A stretch of 55,910 nucleotides of DNA from RPQJ01 sp041910015 (lineage in GTDB: Bacteria > Pseudomonadota > Gammaproteobacteria > Steroidobacterales > Steroidobacteraceae), in contig JAYRRR010000154.1 in NCBI GenBank assembly GCA_041910015.1, positions 1-55,910 of the forward strand, in the 5' to 3' direction. The position numbers were made by a program, and so were the translations under genes. Shown piece after piece: positions 47,456 to 55,573 of the stretch; within the stretch, counting starts at the first letter, position 1, and each line of letters starts with the position of its first letter. A model generated the notes under the pieces. It ran no database searches and was not told where the DNA came from. It saw only the letters and a list, made by a program, of their open reading frames with translations.

Positions 47456-48835
47456 CTAGTGGCTCCCCGTGGCCGGCGCGCCAGGCACGAGGGCGGCGGT
47501 GACGCGCTCGAGCCGGTTCACACGCGAGCCCTTGACGTAGACGGTCAGGCCGGCGTGCAGGGCGGGCAGCAGCGCCTCGAGCAGCGCGTCGGTGCCCGCG
47601 TGCCAGCTCGCACCTGCGCCGAAGGCCGCCACGGCGGGCTTCGAACCTTCGCCGACCGCCAGCAGGCGCTGCACGCCGCACTGGCGCGCGAACTCGCCCA
47701 TCTCGGCGTGCAGACGCGGCCCCTGCTCGCCCAGCTCGGCCATTTCGCCGAGCACCAGCCAGCGTTCGCCGGGCACCTCGGCGAGCGCGCGCAGGCCGAC
47801 ACGCAGCGAGGCGGGGTTGGCGTTGTAGGCGTCGTCGATCAGGCGCGCTCCCCGCACGGCCTGCTTAAGCTCCAGCCGCCCCGCCACCGGGCGCATCGAC
47901 TGCAGGCCCTGCTGCACGGCATCCAGCGTGGCGCCCGCGGCCATCGCCGCCGCCGTCGCCGCGAGCGCGTTCATGACGTTGTGCTCGCCGGCCAGCGCGA
48001 GTTCGATGGTGCGCACACCCTGCGGCGTCGCCAGCTCGAAGGTCGTGACGAAGCCGTCGGCGCCGAGGCGGCCGCGCACGCCGCTCGCGGCCACGTCGGC
48101 GCGCTCGCGCATGCCGAAGGTGACGACGCGCCCCGCGCGACGCGCGAGACCGTGCCAGAACGCGGCATAGCGATCGTCGGCGTTGATCACGGCGGTGCCG
48201 CCGGCGCCGAGCGCCTCGAACAGCTCGCCCTTGCCGCGTGCCACGCCCTCGAGCCCGCCGAAGCCCTCGAGATGCGCCTGACCCGCGTTGATGACCAGCC
48301 CCACGTCCGGCTCGGCGAGCGACGCGAGCTGCGCGATCTCGCGCAGGTGGTTGGCGCCCATCTCGACGACGGCGCTGCGGTGCGTGTCGGCGAGCCGGCA
48401 CAGCGTGAGCGGCACGCCGATGTGGTTGTTGAGGTTGCCCTGCGTGACCAGGCACGGCCCCGCCTGGCCGAGGATGGTGCCGGTCATTTCCTTGACCGTG
48501 GTCTTGCCGTTGCTGCCGGTGATTCCGACGACGATGCCCGCGAAGGATCGCCGCCAGGCGTTCGCGAAACGCGACAGCGCCGCCAGCGTGTCGGCGACGA
48601 CGACCTGGGGCAATGCGGCCGCGATGCGCCGCGCGACGAGCGCTGCCGCCGCGCCGCGCCGTGCGACGTCGGCGACGAAGTCGTGGCCGTCGAATTTCTC
48701 GCCCGCGAGCGCGACGAACAGCGCGCCGGATTCGATCGCGCGCGAATCGCTCTGCACGCGGCCGAAAGCGGCGTTGGCGCCGAGCAGCGTGCCACCGGTC
48801 ACTTGCGCGAGCGTCGCGAGGTCGCGCGTGATCAT
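47456..48835 (-). CDS. murF: UDP-MurNAc-tripeptide D-alanyl-D-alanine ligase
   Basis: Attaches D-Ala-D-Ala to complete the UDP-MurNAc-pentapeptide. 459 residues. Start MITRDLATLAQVTGG; P-loop GITGSNGKTTVKEM; GANHLREIAQLASLAEPDVG and DDAYNANPASLRVGL are family motifs. ATGA overlap with murE. Confidence 0.97.
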   Translation of the reverse strand: MITRDLATLAQVTGGTLLGANAAFGRVQSDSRAIESGALFVALAGEKFDGHDFVADVARRGAAAALVARRIAAALPQVVVADTLAALSRFANAWRRSFAGIVVGITGSNGKTTVKEMTGTILGQAGPCLVTQGNLNNHIGVPLTLCRLADTHRSAVVEMGANHLREIAQLASLAEPDVGLVINAGQAHLEGFGGLEGVARGKGELFEALGAGGTAVINADDRYAAFWHGLARRAGRVVTFGMRERADVAASGVRGRLGADGFVTTFELATPQGVRTIELALAGEHNVMNALAATAAAMAAGATLDAVQQGLQSMRPVAGRLELKQAVRGARLIDDAYNANPASLRVGLRALAEVPGERWLVLGEMAELGEQGPRLHAEMGEFARQCGVQRLLAVGEGSKPAVAAFGAGASWHAGTDALLEALLPALHAGLTVYVKGSRVNRLERVTAALVPGAPATGSH

Positions 48836-50388
48836 GCGTCGCCTCCGGTCCCGGCCGGGAGCGGCACGGCGGCCGACGCCTGCAGGCAGGCGAGCACGGT
48901 GTCGCGGTCGCTGAACGGCCGCGCCTCGGTACCGACGATCTGCTGCTGCTCGTGGCCCTTGCCCGCGACGACGACGACATCGCCGGGCTCCGCCTCTTCG
49001 ATCGCGAGCCGGATCGCCTCGGCACGGTCGGGTGCGACGCGTGCCGCGCCGGCGTCACGCATGCCGCCCAGGACCTGCTCGATGATCGCGGCCGGGTTCT
49101 CGGTGCGCGGGTTGTCGTCGGTGACGATCACGAAGTCGGCGGCCGACTCGGCGATGGCGCCCATCAACGGACGCTTGCCGGCATCGCGATCGCCGCCGCA
49201 GCCGAACACGCAGCCGAGCCGGCCCGTCGCATGGGCGCGGGCGGCCTCGAGCACCTTGCCGAGCGCGTCGGGCGAATGCGCGTAATCGACCAGCACCAGC
49301 GGCTGCGGGCCGCCACCGAATGCCTCCATGCGCCCGGGCGGCGCGGTGCAGAGCGCGAGCGCGGCGAGAGCCTTCTGCAACGGTACGTTCCAGCCGAGCA
49401 GCACGCCGAGCACGGCGAGCAGGTTTTCGGCGTTGAACTCGCCGACCAGTCGCGAGCGCAGCGTCCCGGCGCCCCAGCTCGTCTCGACGTGGATCGTGAG
49501 TCCGGCGGACGTCGTCCTGAGTTCGGGCACGCGGATCCAGCCCGTGCCGCGCTCGGCCCAGACGTCGTTCGCAGTCGTGAAGACGATGCGCTCGATGGCC
49601 GGGTCGATGCGCTCGACCAGCTCGCGTCCGAACGGATCGCGCACGTTGACGACCGCGCAGCGCAGGCCGGCGGCGTGGAACAGGCGCGACTTCGCGCCGC
49701 CGTACGCCTCGAATGTGCCGTGGTAGTCGAGGTGGTCGCGCGTGAGATTGGTGAAGACGGCGGTGTCGAAGCACACGCCGGCGACGCGGTCCTGGTCGAG
49801 CGCGTGCGAGGAGACCTCCAGCGCCAGCGTGGCGCCGCCGGCGTCGCGCGCCTCGGCGAGAAGGCGCTGCACAGTGACGGCATCGGGCGTCGTGAGTCCG
49901 GCGTCCCGGATCGCGCCCGGCCGGCCGTGCCCCAGCGTGCCGACGTACCAGCCGCGGCGACCCACGAAGTCGGAGGCCTGCGCGAGCAGGCAGGCGGTCG
50001 TCGTCTTGCCGTTCGTGCCGGTGACGCCCGCGACGCGCAGGTCACCGGACGGACGCCTGAAAAAACGGTCGGCGATCTCGCCCACGTGGCGGCCGAGGTG
50101 CGGCAACGGGATCGCCGCGACGCGCTCGGGCAGCGTCGGCGGCTCGATGTCGACGTCGGGCTCCCAGAGCACCGCAACGGCGCCGCGCTCGATCGCGGCG
50201 GGCGCGTGGCTGAGCCCGTGCGTCGTGCGGCCCTTGCAGGCGAGGAACAACGCCCCCGGGCTGGCCTCGCGGCTGTCCTGCACGACGTCCGTCACGCTCA
50301 CGCCGTGCGGCGTCGCGACGTCGAATCCCTCGAGCAGGCGCCCGAGAGTCATGCGATAGGCAGGAGCATGTTCCATGACCGGATTCAC
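48832..50388 (-). CDS. murE: UDP-MurNAc-L-Ala-D-Glu:meso-DAP ligase
   Basis: Adds the third residue of the stem peptide. P-loop VTGTNGKTTTACLLAQ, the carbamoyl-Lys region and TNLTRDHLDYHGT, and VLVDYAHSPDALGKVL are present. TDDNPRTENP carries the DNPR motif that marks meso-diaminopimelate specificity. The first start is GTG 50386-50388, overlapping the ftsI stop as GTGA (518 residues); ATG at 50376 is an alternative. Confidence 0.96.
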   Translation of the reverse strand: MNPVMEHAPAYRMTLGRLLEGFDVATPHGVSVTDVVQDSREASPGALFLACKGRTTHGLSHAPAAIERGAVAVLWEPDVDIEPPTLPERVAAIPLPHLGRHVGEIADRFFRRPSGDLRVAGVTGTNGKTTTACLLAQASDFVGRRGWYVGTLGHGRPGAIRDAGLTTPDAVTVQRLLAEARDAGGATLALEVSSHALDQDRVAGVCFDTAVFTNLTRDHLDYHGTFEAYGGAKSRLFHAAGLRCAVVNVRDPFGRELVERIDPAIERIVFTTANDVWAERGTGWIRVPELRTTSAGLTIHVETSWGAGTLRSRLVGEFNAENLLAVLGVLLGWNVPLQKALAALALCTAPPGRMEAFGGGPQPLVLVDYAHSPDALGKVLEAARAHATGRLGCVFGCGGDRDAGKRPLMGAIAESAADFVIVTDDNPRTENPAAIIEQVLGGMRDAGAARVAPDRAEAIRLAIEEAEPGDVVVVAGKGHEQQQIVGTEARPFSDRDTVLACLQASAAVPLPAGTGGDA

Positions 50389-52139
50389 CACGGGTCCTGC
50401 GCCTGCACGAGCGTCGTCGCCGGCACGCGCTGCAGGTCGTCGGGCGGGATCGCCAGCAGTCGCAGCGCGCCCGACATCACCTCGGCGAACACGGGCGCCG
50501 AAACGTCGCCGCCGTAGAAGCGGCCGGCGCTCGGCTCGTCGATGACGACGACCGCGGCGAGCTTCGGGTGGCTCGCGGGCACCACGCCGCCGAAGACCGC
50601 CACGTACTTGCTCGAGTTGTACCCGCCGTCCGCCGCCTTCCACGCGGTGCCGGTCTTGCCCGACACGCGGTAGCCCATGACCGCCGCACGTCGCGCCGTG
50701 CCTTCCTCGCTCACGACGGACTCGAGCATGCGCACCAGTTCCGTTGCGACGGCGGCGTCGAGCACGCGCTCGCCTGGAGGCGCCGTGTCGACCCGCCGCA
50801 GGCTGACCGGGCGGTGGGTGCCGCCGGCGCCGAGCGTCGCGTAGGCCTGCGCGAGTTGCAGCGGTGTGACGGACAGCCCGTAGCCGTAGGCCATCGTCGC
50901 CTGGCCGATCGAGCGCCAGTGCTCGTAACCGGTGAGGATGCCGGCGGACTCGCCCGGAAAGCCCGAGCCGGTGACCGCGCCGAAGCCGAGGTCGTGCAGT
51001 GTCGTCCACATCTCCGGCGGCTTCAGCGTCAGCGCGATCTTGACGACGCCGACGTTGCTCGATTTGGCGAGCACGGTCCTGACGTCGATCGTGCCGAGGT
51101 TGTGCTTGTCCTTCACGGTCTTGATGCCGACGCGCAGCGTGCCCGGGCCGGTGTCGATCAGCGTGTCGGCGTGGAAGCGGCCGTGAGTCATGCCGGCCGC
51201 GACGACGAACGGCTTGATGCTCGAGCCCGGCTCGAAGAAGTCGTTGGTCGCACGGTTGCGGTAGCGCGAAGGCAGGTACTGCTCGCGGTCGTTCGGATTG
51301 AACGCCGGCTGGTTCACCATGGCGAGCACTTCGCCGGTGTCGACATCGATGACGACGACCGAGCCGCCGCGCGCGTCGTTCTCCTGCACGGCCTGCTTCA
51401 GCGCGCGATAGGCAAGGTACTGTACGCGCAGGTCGATGCTGGTCGTCAGGTCCTGGCCGGGCCGCGGCGCCTTGATCCGCTCGATGTCCTCGATCGTGCG
51501 GCCCTCGCGGTCACGCATGACACGCTTGATGCCGGGCTCGCCGCCGAGCCACTGGTCGAAGGCGAGCTCGACGCCTTCCTGGCCGACGTCGTCGACGTTG
51601 GTGAACCCGAGCAGGTGGCCGGTCACCTCGCCTGCGGGGTAGTAGCGGCGATACTCGCGCAACGTGTCGACGCCGGGGATGCCCAGCGCCTTGACCTTGG
51701 CGGCGTCCTGCGGACGCATGTGCCGCACGAGATAGACGAACTCGCGGTCGAGGTTGCTCGTGACGCGGCGCGCGAGCCACTGCGGGTCGCGGTCGAGCGC
51801 CTTGGCGAGCCGCGCGAAGTCCTGCGGCCGCTGGCCGAGCTTGCGCGGGTCGGCCCAGACGGTGTCGACCGGCGTGCTGACCGCGAGCGGCTCGCCGTTG
51901 CGGTCGAGCACCATGCCGCGGTTGGCCGAGAGCTTGACGTCGCGCAGGATGCGCGCGTCGCCCTGCCTGGCGAGGAAGTCCTGCTCGACGACCTGCAGGT
52001 ACACGGCCCGCACGAGCAGCGCCGCGGCGCACAGGACCAGCAGCCCGCCGACGGTTCGCAGCCGCCAGGGGCCGACCACGGGTTCCTGGCTGCGCGAGGC
52101 GGCGTGACGATGGTCGCGCAGCGAGGAGATGCGCTTCAT
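50385..52139 (-). CDS. ftsI: Septal penicillin-binding protein FtsI (PBP3)
   Basis: Transpeptidase of the divisome. 584 residues from ATG 52137-52139. Single N-terminal membrane span (VGGLLVLCAAALLVRAVYLQ), PBP dimer domain (ANRGMVLDRNGEPLAVSTP), then the transpeptidase triad: SxxK in FEPGSSIKPFVVAAG, SxN in LAKSSNVGVVK and KTG in VSGKTGTAWK. ATGA overlap with ftsL, GTGA with murE. Confidence 0.98.
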   Translation of the reverse strand: MKRISSLRDHRHAASRSQEPVVGPWRLRTVGGLLVLCAAALLVRAVYLQVVEQDFLARQGDARILRDVKLSANRGMVLDRNGEPLAVSTPVDTVWADPRKLGQRPQDFARLAKALDRDPQWLARRVTSNLDREFVYLVRHMRPQDAAKVKALGIPGVDTLREYRRYYPAGEVTGHLLGFTNVDDVGQEGVELAFDQWLGGEPGIKRVMRDREGRTIEDIERIKAPRPGQDLTTSIDLRVQYLAYRALKQAVQENDARGGSVVVIDVDTGEVLAMVNQPAFNPNDREQYLPSRYRNRATNDFFEPGSSIKPFVVAAGMTHGRFHADTLIDTGPGTLRVGIKTVKDKHNLGTIDVRTVLAKSSNVGVVKIALTLKPPEMWTTLHDLGFGAVTGSGFPGESAGILTGYEHWRSIGQATMAYGYGLSVTPLQLAQAYATLGAGGTHRPVSLRRVDTAPPGERVLDAAVATELVRMLESVVSEEGTARRAAVMGYRVSGKTGTAWKAADGGYNSSKYVAVFGGVVPASHPKLAAVVVIDEPSAGRFYGGDVSAPVFAEVMSGALRLLAIPPDDLQRVPATTLVQAQDPW

Positions 52140-52411
52140 GGCTGCACGATGCGCAGGTCGGAGGCTTTCGGGGTGACCATGCCGAGGCCGTCGTGCGCGA
52201 CGCGCTCGACGCGGCCGTGCGTGGCCCAGGTGCTCTGCTCGAGCTGGAGCTGGCCCCACTCGATGTCGAGGTCGTCGCGTCGCGTCGTGAGCTTCTGCAG
52301 GTCGTTGAAGCGGTTGCGCGCCTGCTGCTTGCCGTAGACCACGCCGAGCGCGGAGCCGAGCACGGCGAGCCACAGCACCGCCACCGTCAGACGCCAGGCG
52401 GCCGGCTTCAT
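52136..52411 (-). CDS. ftsL: Cell division protein FtsL
   Basis: Small bitopic divisome protein, partner of FtsB and FtsQ. 91 residues: cytoplasmic start MKPAAWRLTV, one span (AVLWLAVLGSALGVVYG), then a periplasmic coiled coil (ARNRFNDLQKLTTRRDDLDI). Sequence is poorly conserved; the call relies on size, topology and position between rsmH and ftsI. ATGA overlaps at both ends. Confidence 0.92.
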   Translation of the reverse strand: MKPAAWRLTVAVLWLAVLGSALGVVYGKQQARNRFNDLQKLTTRRDDLDIEWGQLQLEQSTWATHGRVERVAHDGLGMVTPKASDLRIVQP

Positions 52412-53337
52412 GCCGCGAGCCTCTCGGCGACGCGCAGCACGGCACTGCGGGCACGCGGGTTGCTCGCGACTTCCGCGGCGCCCGGCATGACCGCGCCACC
52501 GACCAGCCGCAGGCGCGGGCGCGCGTGCGCCGGCACGTCGGGCAACCCGGCGTACACGGGATCGCCCTGCGCCTCGCGGCGCATGAACCGTTTGACCAGG
52601 CGGTCCTCGAGCGAGTGAAAGCTGATCACGCAGAGCCGGCCGCCGGGCGCCAGCAGGCCCACGGCCTGCGGCAGCGCCGCCTGTGCCTCCTCGAGCTCGC
52701 GATTGACGTGGATGCGGATCGCCTGAAAGGTCCGCGTCGCGGGATGCTTGCCCGGCTCGCGCGTCGGCACCGCGGCGGCGACGAGGTCCGCCAGCCGGCG
52801 CGTGGTCTGGATCGGCGCGGTGGCGCGTGCCGCGACGATGGCGCGGGCGATGCGGCGCGCAAACCTCTCCTCGCCCAGCGTGAACAGCACGTCCGCAATC
52901 TCCCGCTCGCCGGCCCGCGCGAGCCACTGGGCCGCGCTGCTGCCGGACTCGTTGTCCATGCGCATGTCGAGCGGACCGTCCTGCATGAAACTGAAGCCCC
53001 GCGTGGCTTCGTCGAGCTGCGGCGACGAGACCCCGAGGTCCAGCAGCACGCCCTGCAGCCCGCCTTCCCAACCCACCGCACGAACCAGCTCCTCGAGCCG
53101 GCCGAACGGCCCCCGCACCAGAGCGAGACGCGGCTCGTCCGCGAAACGCGCGCGCCCCGCGGCGATGGCCTCGGGATCGCGGTCGATCGCACAGACGCGA
53201 CCCGCGGGACCGAGCCGCGCGAGGATCGCAGCGGAATGGCCGCCCCGGCCAAACGTCGCGTCGCAGTACCGGCCCTCGGCCTGCACTGCGAGCCCGGCCA
53301 GCACCTCGTCGAGAAGTACCGGCGTGTGCTCCGCCAC
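52408..53337 (-). CDS. rsmH: 16S rRNA m4C1402 methyltransferase RsmH
   Basis: SAM-dependent methylation of C1402 in 16S rRNA. 309 residues from GTG 53335-53337 (VAEHTPVLLDEVLAGL). Motifs: CDATFGRGGHSAAILA, LLDLGVSSPQLDEATRGFSF, GPLDMRMD and CVISFHSLEDRLVKRFM. 8 bp after mraZ. Confidence 0.97.
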   Translation of the reverse strand: MAEHTPVLLDEVLAGLAVQAEGRYCDATFGRGGHSAAILARLGPAGRVCAIDRDPEAIAAGRARFADEPRLALVRGPFGRLEELVRAVGWEGGLQGVLLDLGVSSPQLDEATRGFSFMQDGPLDMRMDNESGSSAAQWLARAGEREIADVLFTLGEERFARRIARAIVAARATAPIQTTRRLADLVAAAVPTREPGKHPATRTFQAIRIHVNRELEEAQAALPQAVGLLAPGGRLCVISFHSLEDRLVKRFMRREAQGDPVYAGLPDVPAHARPRLRLVGGAVMPGAAEVASNPRARSAVLRVAERLAA

Positions 53338-53345
53338 GTCCGCGC

Positions 53346-53792
53346 CTACAGCGAGAGGCTTTCGAGTTCGACGGGCAGCCCGCCCGTCTCGTCAAGCGTC
53401 TCGTCGAGGCACGCGTTCCACTGCTGCTCGTCCCACAGCTCGAAACGACCGCCCTGCCCGATCAACACCGCCTGACGCGACAACCCCGCGTACTCGCGCA
53501 GCTTCGGCGGCACGAGGACGCGGCCGTGCGAGTCGATCTCGAGGTCCGTCGCGTGCCCGACCATGAGCCGCTGCAGCCGCCGCGTCTGCGGATTCAGGCT
53601 CGGCAGCCGCATCAGCTTGCGCTCGATCTCCTCCCAGTCCGGAAGGGGATAGATCAGCAGGCACTTGTCGGCGCGGTCCACCGTCGCGACCAGACGCCCG
53701 CCGCTGCGCTCCACCAGGGTGTCCCGGTAGCGCGCCGGCATGGCCATGCGGCCTTTGGCGTCGAGGGTGACTTTGTTGGCTCCGCGGAACAT
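53346..53792 (-). CDS. mraZ: Transcriptional regulator MraZ
   Basis: Ring-forming DNA-binding protein that represses the dcw operon. 148 residues, two SpoVT/AbrB-like repeats: FRGANKVTLDAKGRMAMPAR and DLEIDSHGRVLVPPKLREYA, each with the D-x-K/H-G-R motif. First gene of the operon; its target boxes are directly upstream (53816-53840). Confidence 0.97.
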   Translation of the reverse strand: MFRGANKVTLDAKGRMAMPARYRDTLVERSGGRLVATVDRADKCLLIYPLPDWEEIERKLMRLPSLNPQTRRLQRLMVGHATDLEIDSHGRVLVPPKLREYAGLSRQAVLIGQGGRFELWDEQQWNACLDETLDETGGLPVELESLSL

Positions 53793-53815
53793 GTCAGGCG
53801 ATTTCTGGGCCGACC

Positions 53816-53879
53816 GCCCATTTCATCCCACTTTTTCCCACTCCCCGCCACTATAGGGTCGCGCTGCGCCGAGCGTCAA
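53816..53879 (-). promoter_or_regulatory. mraZ promoter with three MraZ boxes
   Basis: On the minus strand, -35 TTGACG (53874-53879), 18-bp spacer, -10 TATAGT (53850-53855). Downstream of it are three direct TGGGN boxes, TGGGA (53836-53840), TGGGA (53826-53830) and TGGGC (53816-53820), each 10 bp apart, the known arrangement of MraZ operators. They overlap the start region of the transcript, consistent with autorepression of the whole dcw operon. Confidence 0.85.
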
Positions 53880-54216
53880 CGGTTGAGCCGAAAGTTTTCG
53901 TAATACCGTCAGTAACTTAGCTTGGGGGCGGTTGGCGTCGCCAGGTAACTTTGTTGCTTTTTCAAGACAATCATGTACTTAGCCGTTATTCCTGATTGTC
54001 GGGTGAGAAGCCGTCTGCGTGGGGCGGCCGGGCCTGTCGGCCCGTGTCGGTGGCGGTCCACGAGCGGCTGCGCGGGCGGTGGTCAGGCGTTTTGCAGCGT
54101 GAGGGTGGGAGAAATCATGCCCGGCGCCCGCCTGGCTCGGCCTCGACCGGACGCTCGGCGGTGGGACGAAGTGGGGTCGCGGGGCTGGCAGTGGGCCAGA
54201 CCCGGCGCAAAGAGGT
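53880..54216. other. Intergenic region between mraZ promoter and rnpB
   Basis: No gene is supported. 53890-54000 is markedly AT-richer than its surroundings and holds an inverted repeat GACAATCA (53966-53973) and TGATTGTC (53993-54000) with a 19-bp gap. Nearer rnpB (54162-54196) TGGG pentamers recur on the plus strand in 10-bp steps. The 3' processing or termination of rnpB must also lie in this stretch. Confidence 0.45.
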
Positions 54217-54602
54217 GGGAGCCGGCCGATAAGCCGGGTTCTGTCGTGGGCAACCATCCCTCTGGGACGCACGTCGCCGTGCGCCTCGAGCGACCTACCC
54301 GGAAGCCCCTGCGGGCCGCAGGAACGAGCCCGAAGACTCGCGCGCTTCCCTATTTGGTCTTGCTCCAGGTGGGGTTTGCCGTGCCGCCGAATGTTGCCAC
54401 CGGCGCGGTGCGCTCTTACCGCACCGTTTCACCCTTGCCGTCCACAGCACTTGCCACGAGGGCGCGGCTGCAGCTTGGGCGGTCTGCTTTCTGTTGCACT
54501 TTCCGTGGGCTCGCGCCCCCCAGGCGTTACCTGGCACCTCACCCTGTGGAGCCCGGACTTTCCTCCACGTCCGAAGACGCAGCGGTTGCCTGGCCGACTC
54601 CC
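54217..54602 (-). ncRNA. rnpB: RNase P RNA (bacterial type A)
   Basis: Catalytic RNA of RNase P, which trims tRNA 5' ends. The minus strand shows GAGGAAAGTCCGGGCTCC, the universal 5' core, then GCCAGGTAACGCCTGG, GCAACAGAAAGCAGACCGCC, the GGTAAGGGTGAAACGGTGCG region, GGAGCAAGACCAAATAGGG and the 3' ACAGAACCCGGCTTATCGGC. The 5' GAGTCGGCC pairs with GGCCGGCTC at the 3' end, closing helix P1. About 386 nt, close to the E. coli RNA. Ends are estimated within a few bases. Confidence 0.97.
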
Positions 54603-54608
54603 GCGCAG

Positions 54609-54614
54609 AGTATA
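54609..54614 (-). promoter_or_regulatory. -10 element of rnpB
   Basis: Minus-strand TATACT at 54609-54614 lies about 7 bp upstream of the rnpB 5' end. The -35 would fall inside the palindromic repeat at 54621-54677. Confidence 0.6.
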
Positions 54615-54620
54615 CCGCCC

Positions 54621-54677
54621 CCGAAACAGGGGAGATTCACCTGTTTCGCGGCAACAGGGGAATGTTCCCTAATTCCC
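54621..54677. repeat. Palindromic repeat between rsmI and rnpB
   Basis: CGAAACAGG (54621-54629) and CCTGTTTCG (54639-54647) form a perfect 9-bp inverted repeat. AGGGGAATGTTCCCT (about 54656-54670) follows, itself nearly palindromic. The rsmI stop codon (54669-54671) lies in the repeat. This resembles REP-type elements; only one copy is in this window. Confidence 0.5.
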
Positions 54678-55550
54678 GGCCAGCTCGAGCGCGAGCTCGT
54701 AGAGCGGCTTGCGGCGCGCGCCCGTGACCTGCGCGGCGATACGCACGGCCTGCGACACCGGCAGCTCCTGCAACAGCGCCTGCAGCAGACGTCTGGCTTC
54801 GTCTGCGCGCGCCGCCGCGTCGTCGTCGCTGGCACCCGCGACGACGACGACGATCTCGCCGCGCGTCATGACCGCCTCGCCCGCGCTGCGTTCACCGAGC
54901 TCGCCGAGCGTGCCGCGATGGACGGTCTCGAAGTGCTTGGTCAGCTCGCGCGCGACGGCCGCCTCGCGCTGCGCGCCAAGAGCCTCCGCCATGTCGCCCA
55001 GCGTTTCGCGCAAGCGGTGCGGCGCCTCGTAGAACACCAGCGTGCGCCGTTCGTGCGCGAGCTGGCGCAGCACTTCGCGTCGCGCACCCGCCTTCACGGG
55101 CAGGAACCCTTCGAACACGAAGCGGCGGGTCGGCAACGCCGCGATCGACAGCGCGGCGATGGCCGCGCACGGACCCGGCACCGCCACCACGTCGATGCCG
55201 GCGCGGGCCGCCGCCGCGACCAGCAGCGCGCCGGGATCGCTCAGGAGCGGAGTGCCGGCATCGCTGACGAGGGCCATCGTTTCCCCCGCCTGCAGACGGG
55301 CGACGAGCGCCGGCACGCGTTCGCGCTCGTTGTGTTCGTGCAGCGACTCGACCGCGCCGCGCCGGGCGATGCCGCAGGCGTCGAGCAGGCCGCGCGTGTG
55401 GCGCGTGTCCTCCGCGAGCAGCAGGTCGACGTCGCGCAGGCAGGCCGCCGCGCGCGGCGCGAGGTCCTGCAGGTTGCCGATCGGCGTCGCGACGACGAAC
55501 AGTGCGCCGCGTGCCGCGCGGCCCGTAGAATCGCCAGACTGGTTCGACAC
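54669..55550 (-). CDS. rsmI: 16S rRNA 2'-O-ribose C1402 methyltransferase RsmI
   Basis: Methylates the ribose of C1402, the same nucleotide modified by RsmH encoded in this window. 293 residues from GTG 55548-55550 (VSNQSGDSTGRAARGALFVV). Motifs: VVATPIGNLQDLAPRA, LLAEDTRHTRGLLDACG, VSDAGTPLLSDPGALLV, VPGPCAAIAALSIAALPT and FVFEGFLPVK. A longer frame upstream reads into the divergent lpoA promoter and is not supported. Confidence 0.96.
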   Translation of the reverse strand: MSNQSGDSTGRAARGALFVVATPIGNLQDLAPRAAACLRDVDLLLAEDTRHTRGLLDACGIARRGAVESLHEHNERERVPALVARLQAGETMALVSDAGTPLLSDPGALLVAAAARAGIDVVAVPGPCAAIAALSIAALPTRRFVFEGFLPVKAGARREVLRQLAHERRTLVFYEAPHRLRETLGDMAEALGAQREAAVARELTKHFETVHRGTLGELGERSAGEAVMTRGEIVVVVAGASDDDAAARADEARRLLQALLQELPVSQAVRIAAQVTGARRKPLYELALELAGN

Positions 55551-55573
55551 GCGCGCCTCCCCGGGGTCCACGC

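Noticed and set aside
46349..49285. 978-codon plus-strand open frame
   Set aside because: Antisense to mraY, murF and murE; rich in Arg, Glu, His and Asp with no domain.
53979..54272. Small ORFs between mraZ and rnpB
   Set aside because: They run into the RNase P RNA 3' end, have no ribosome-binding site and no recognisable sequence.
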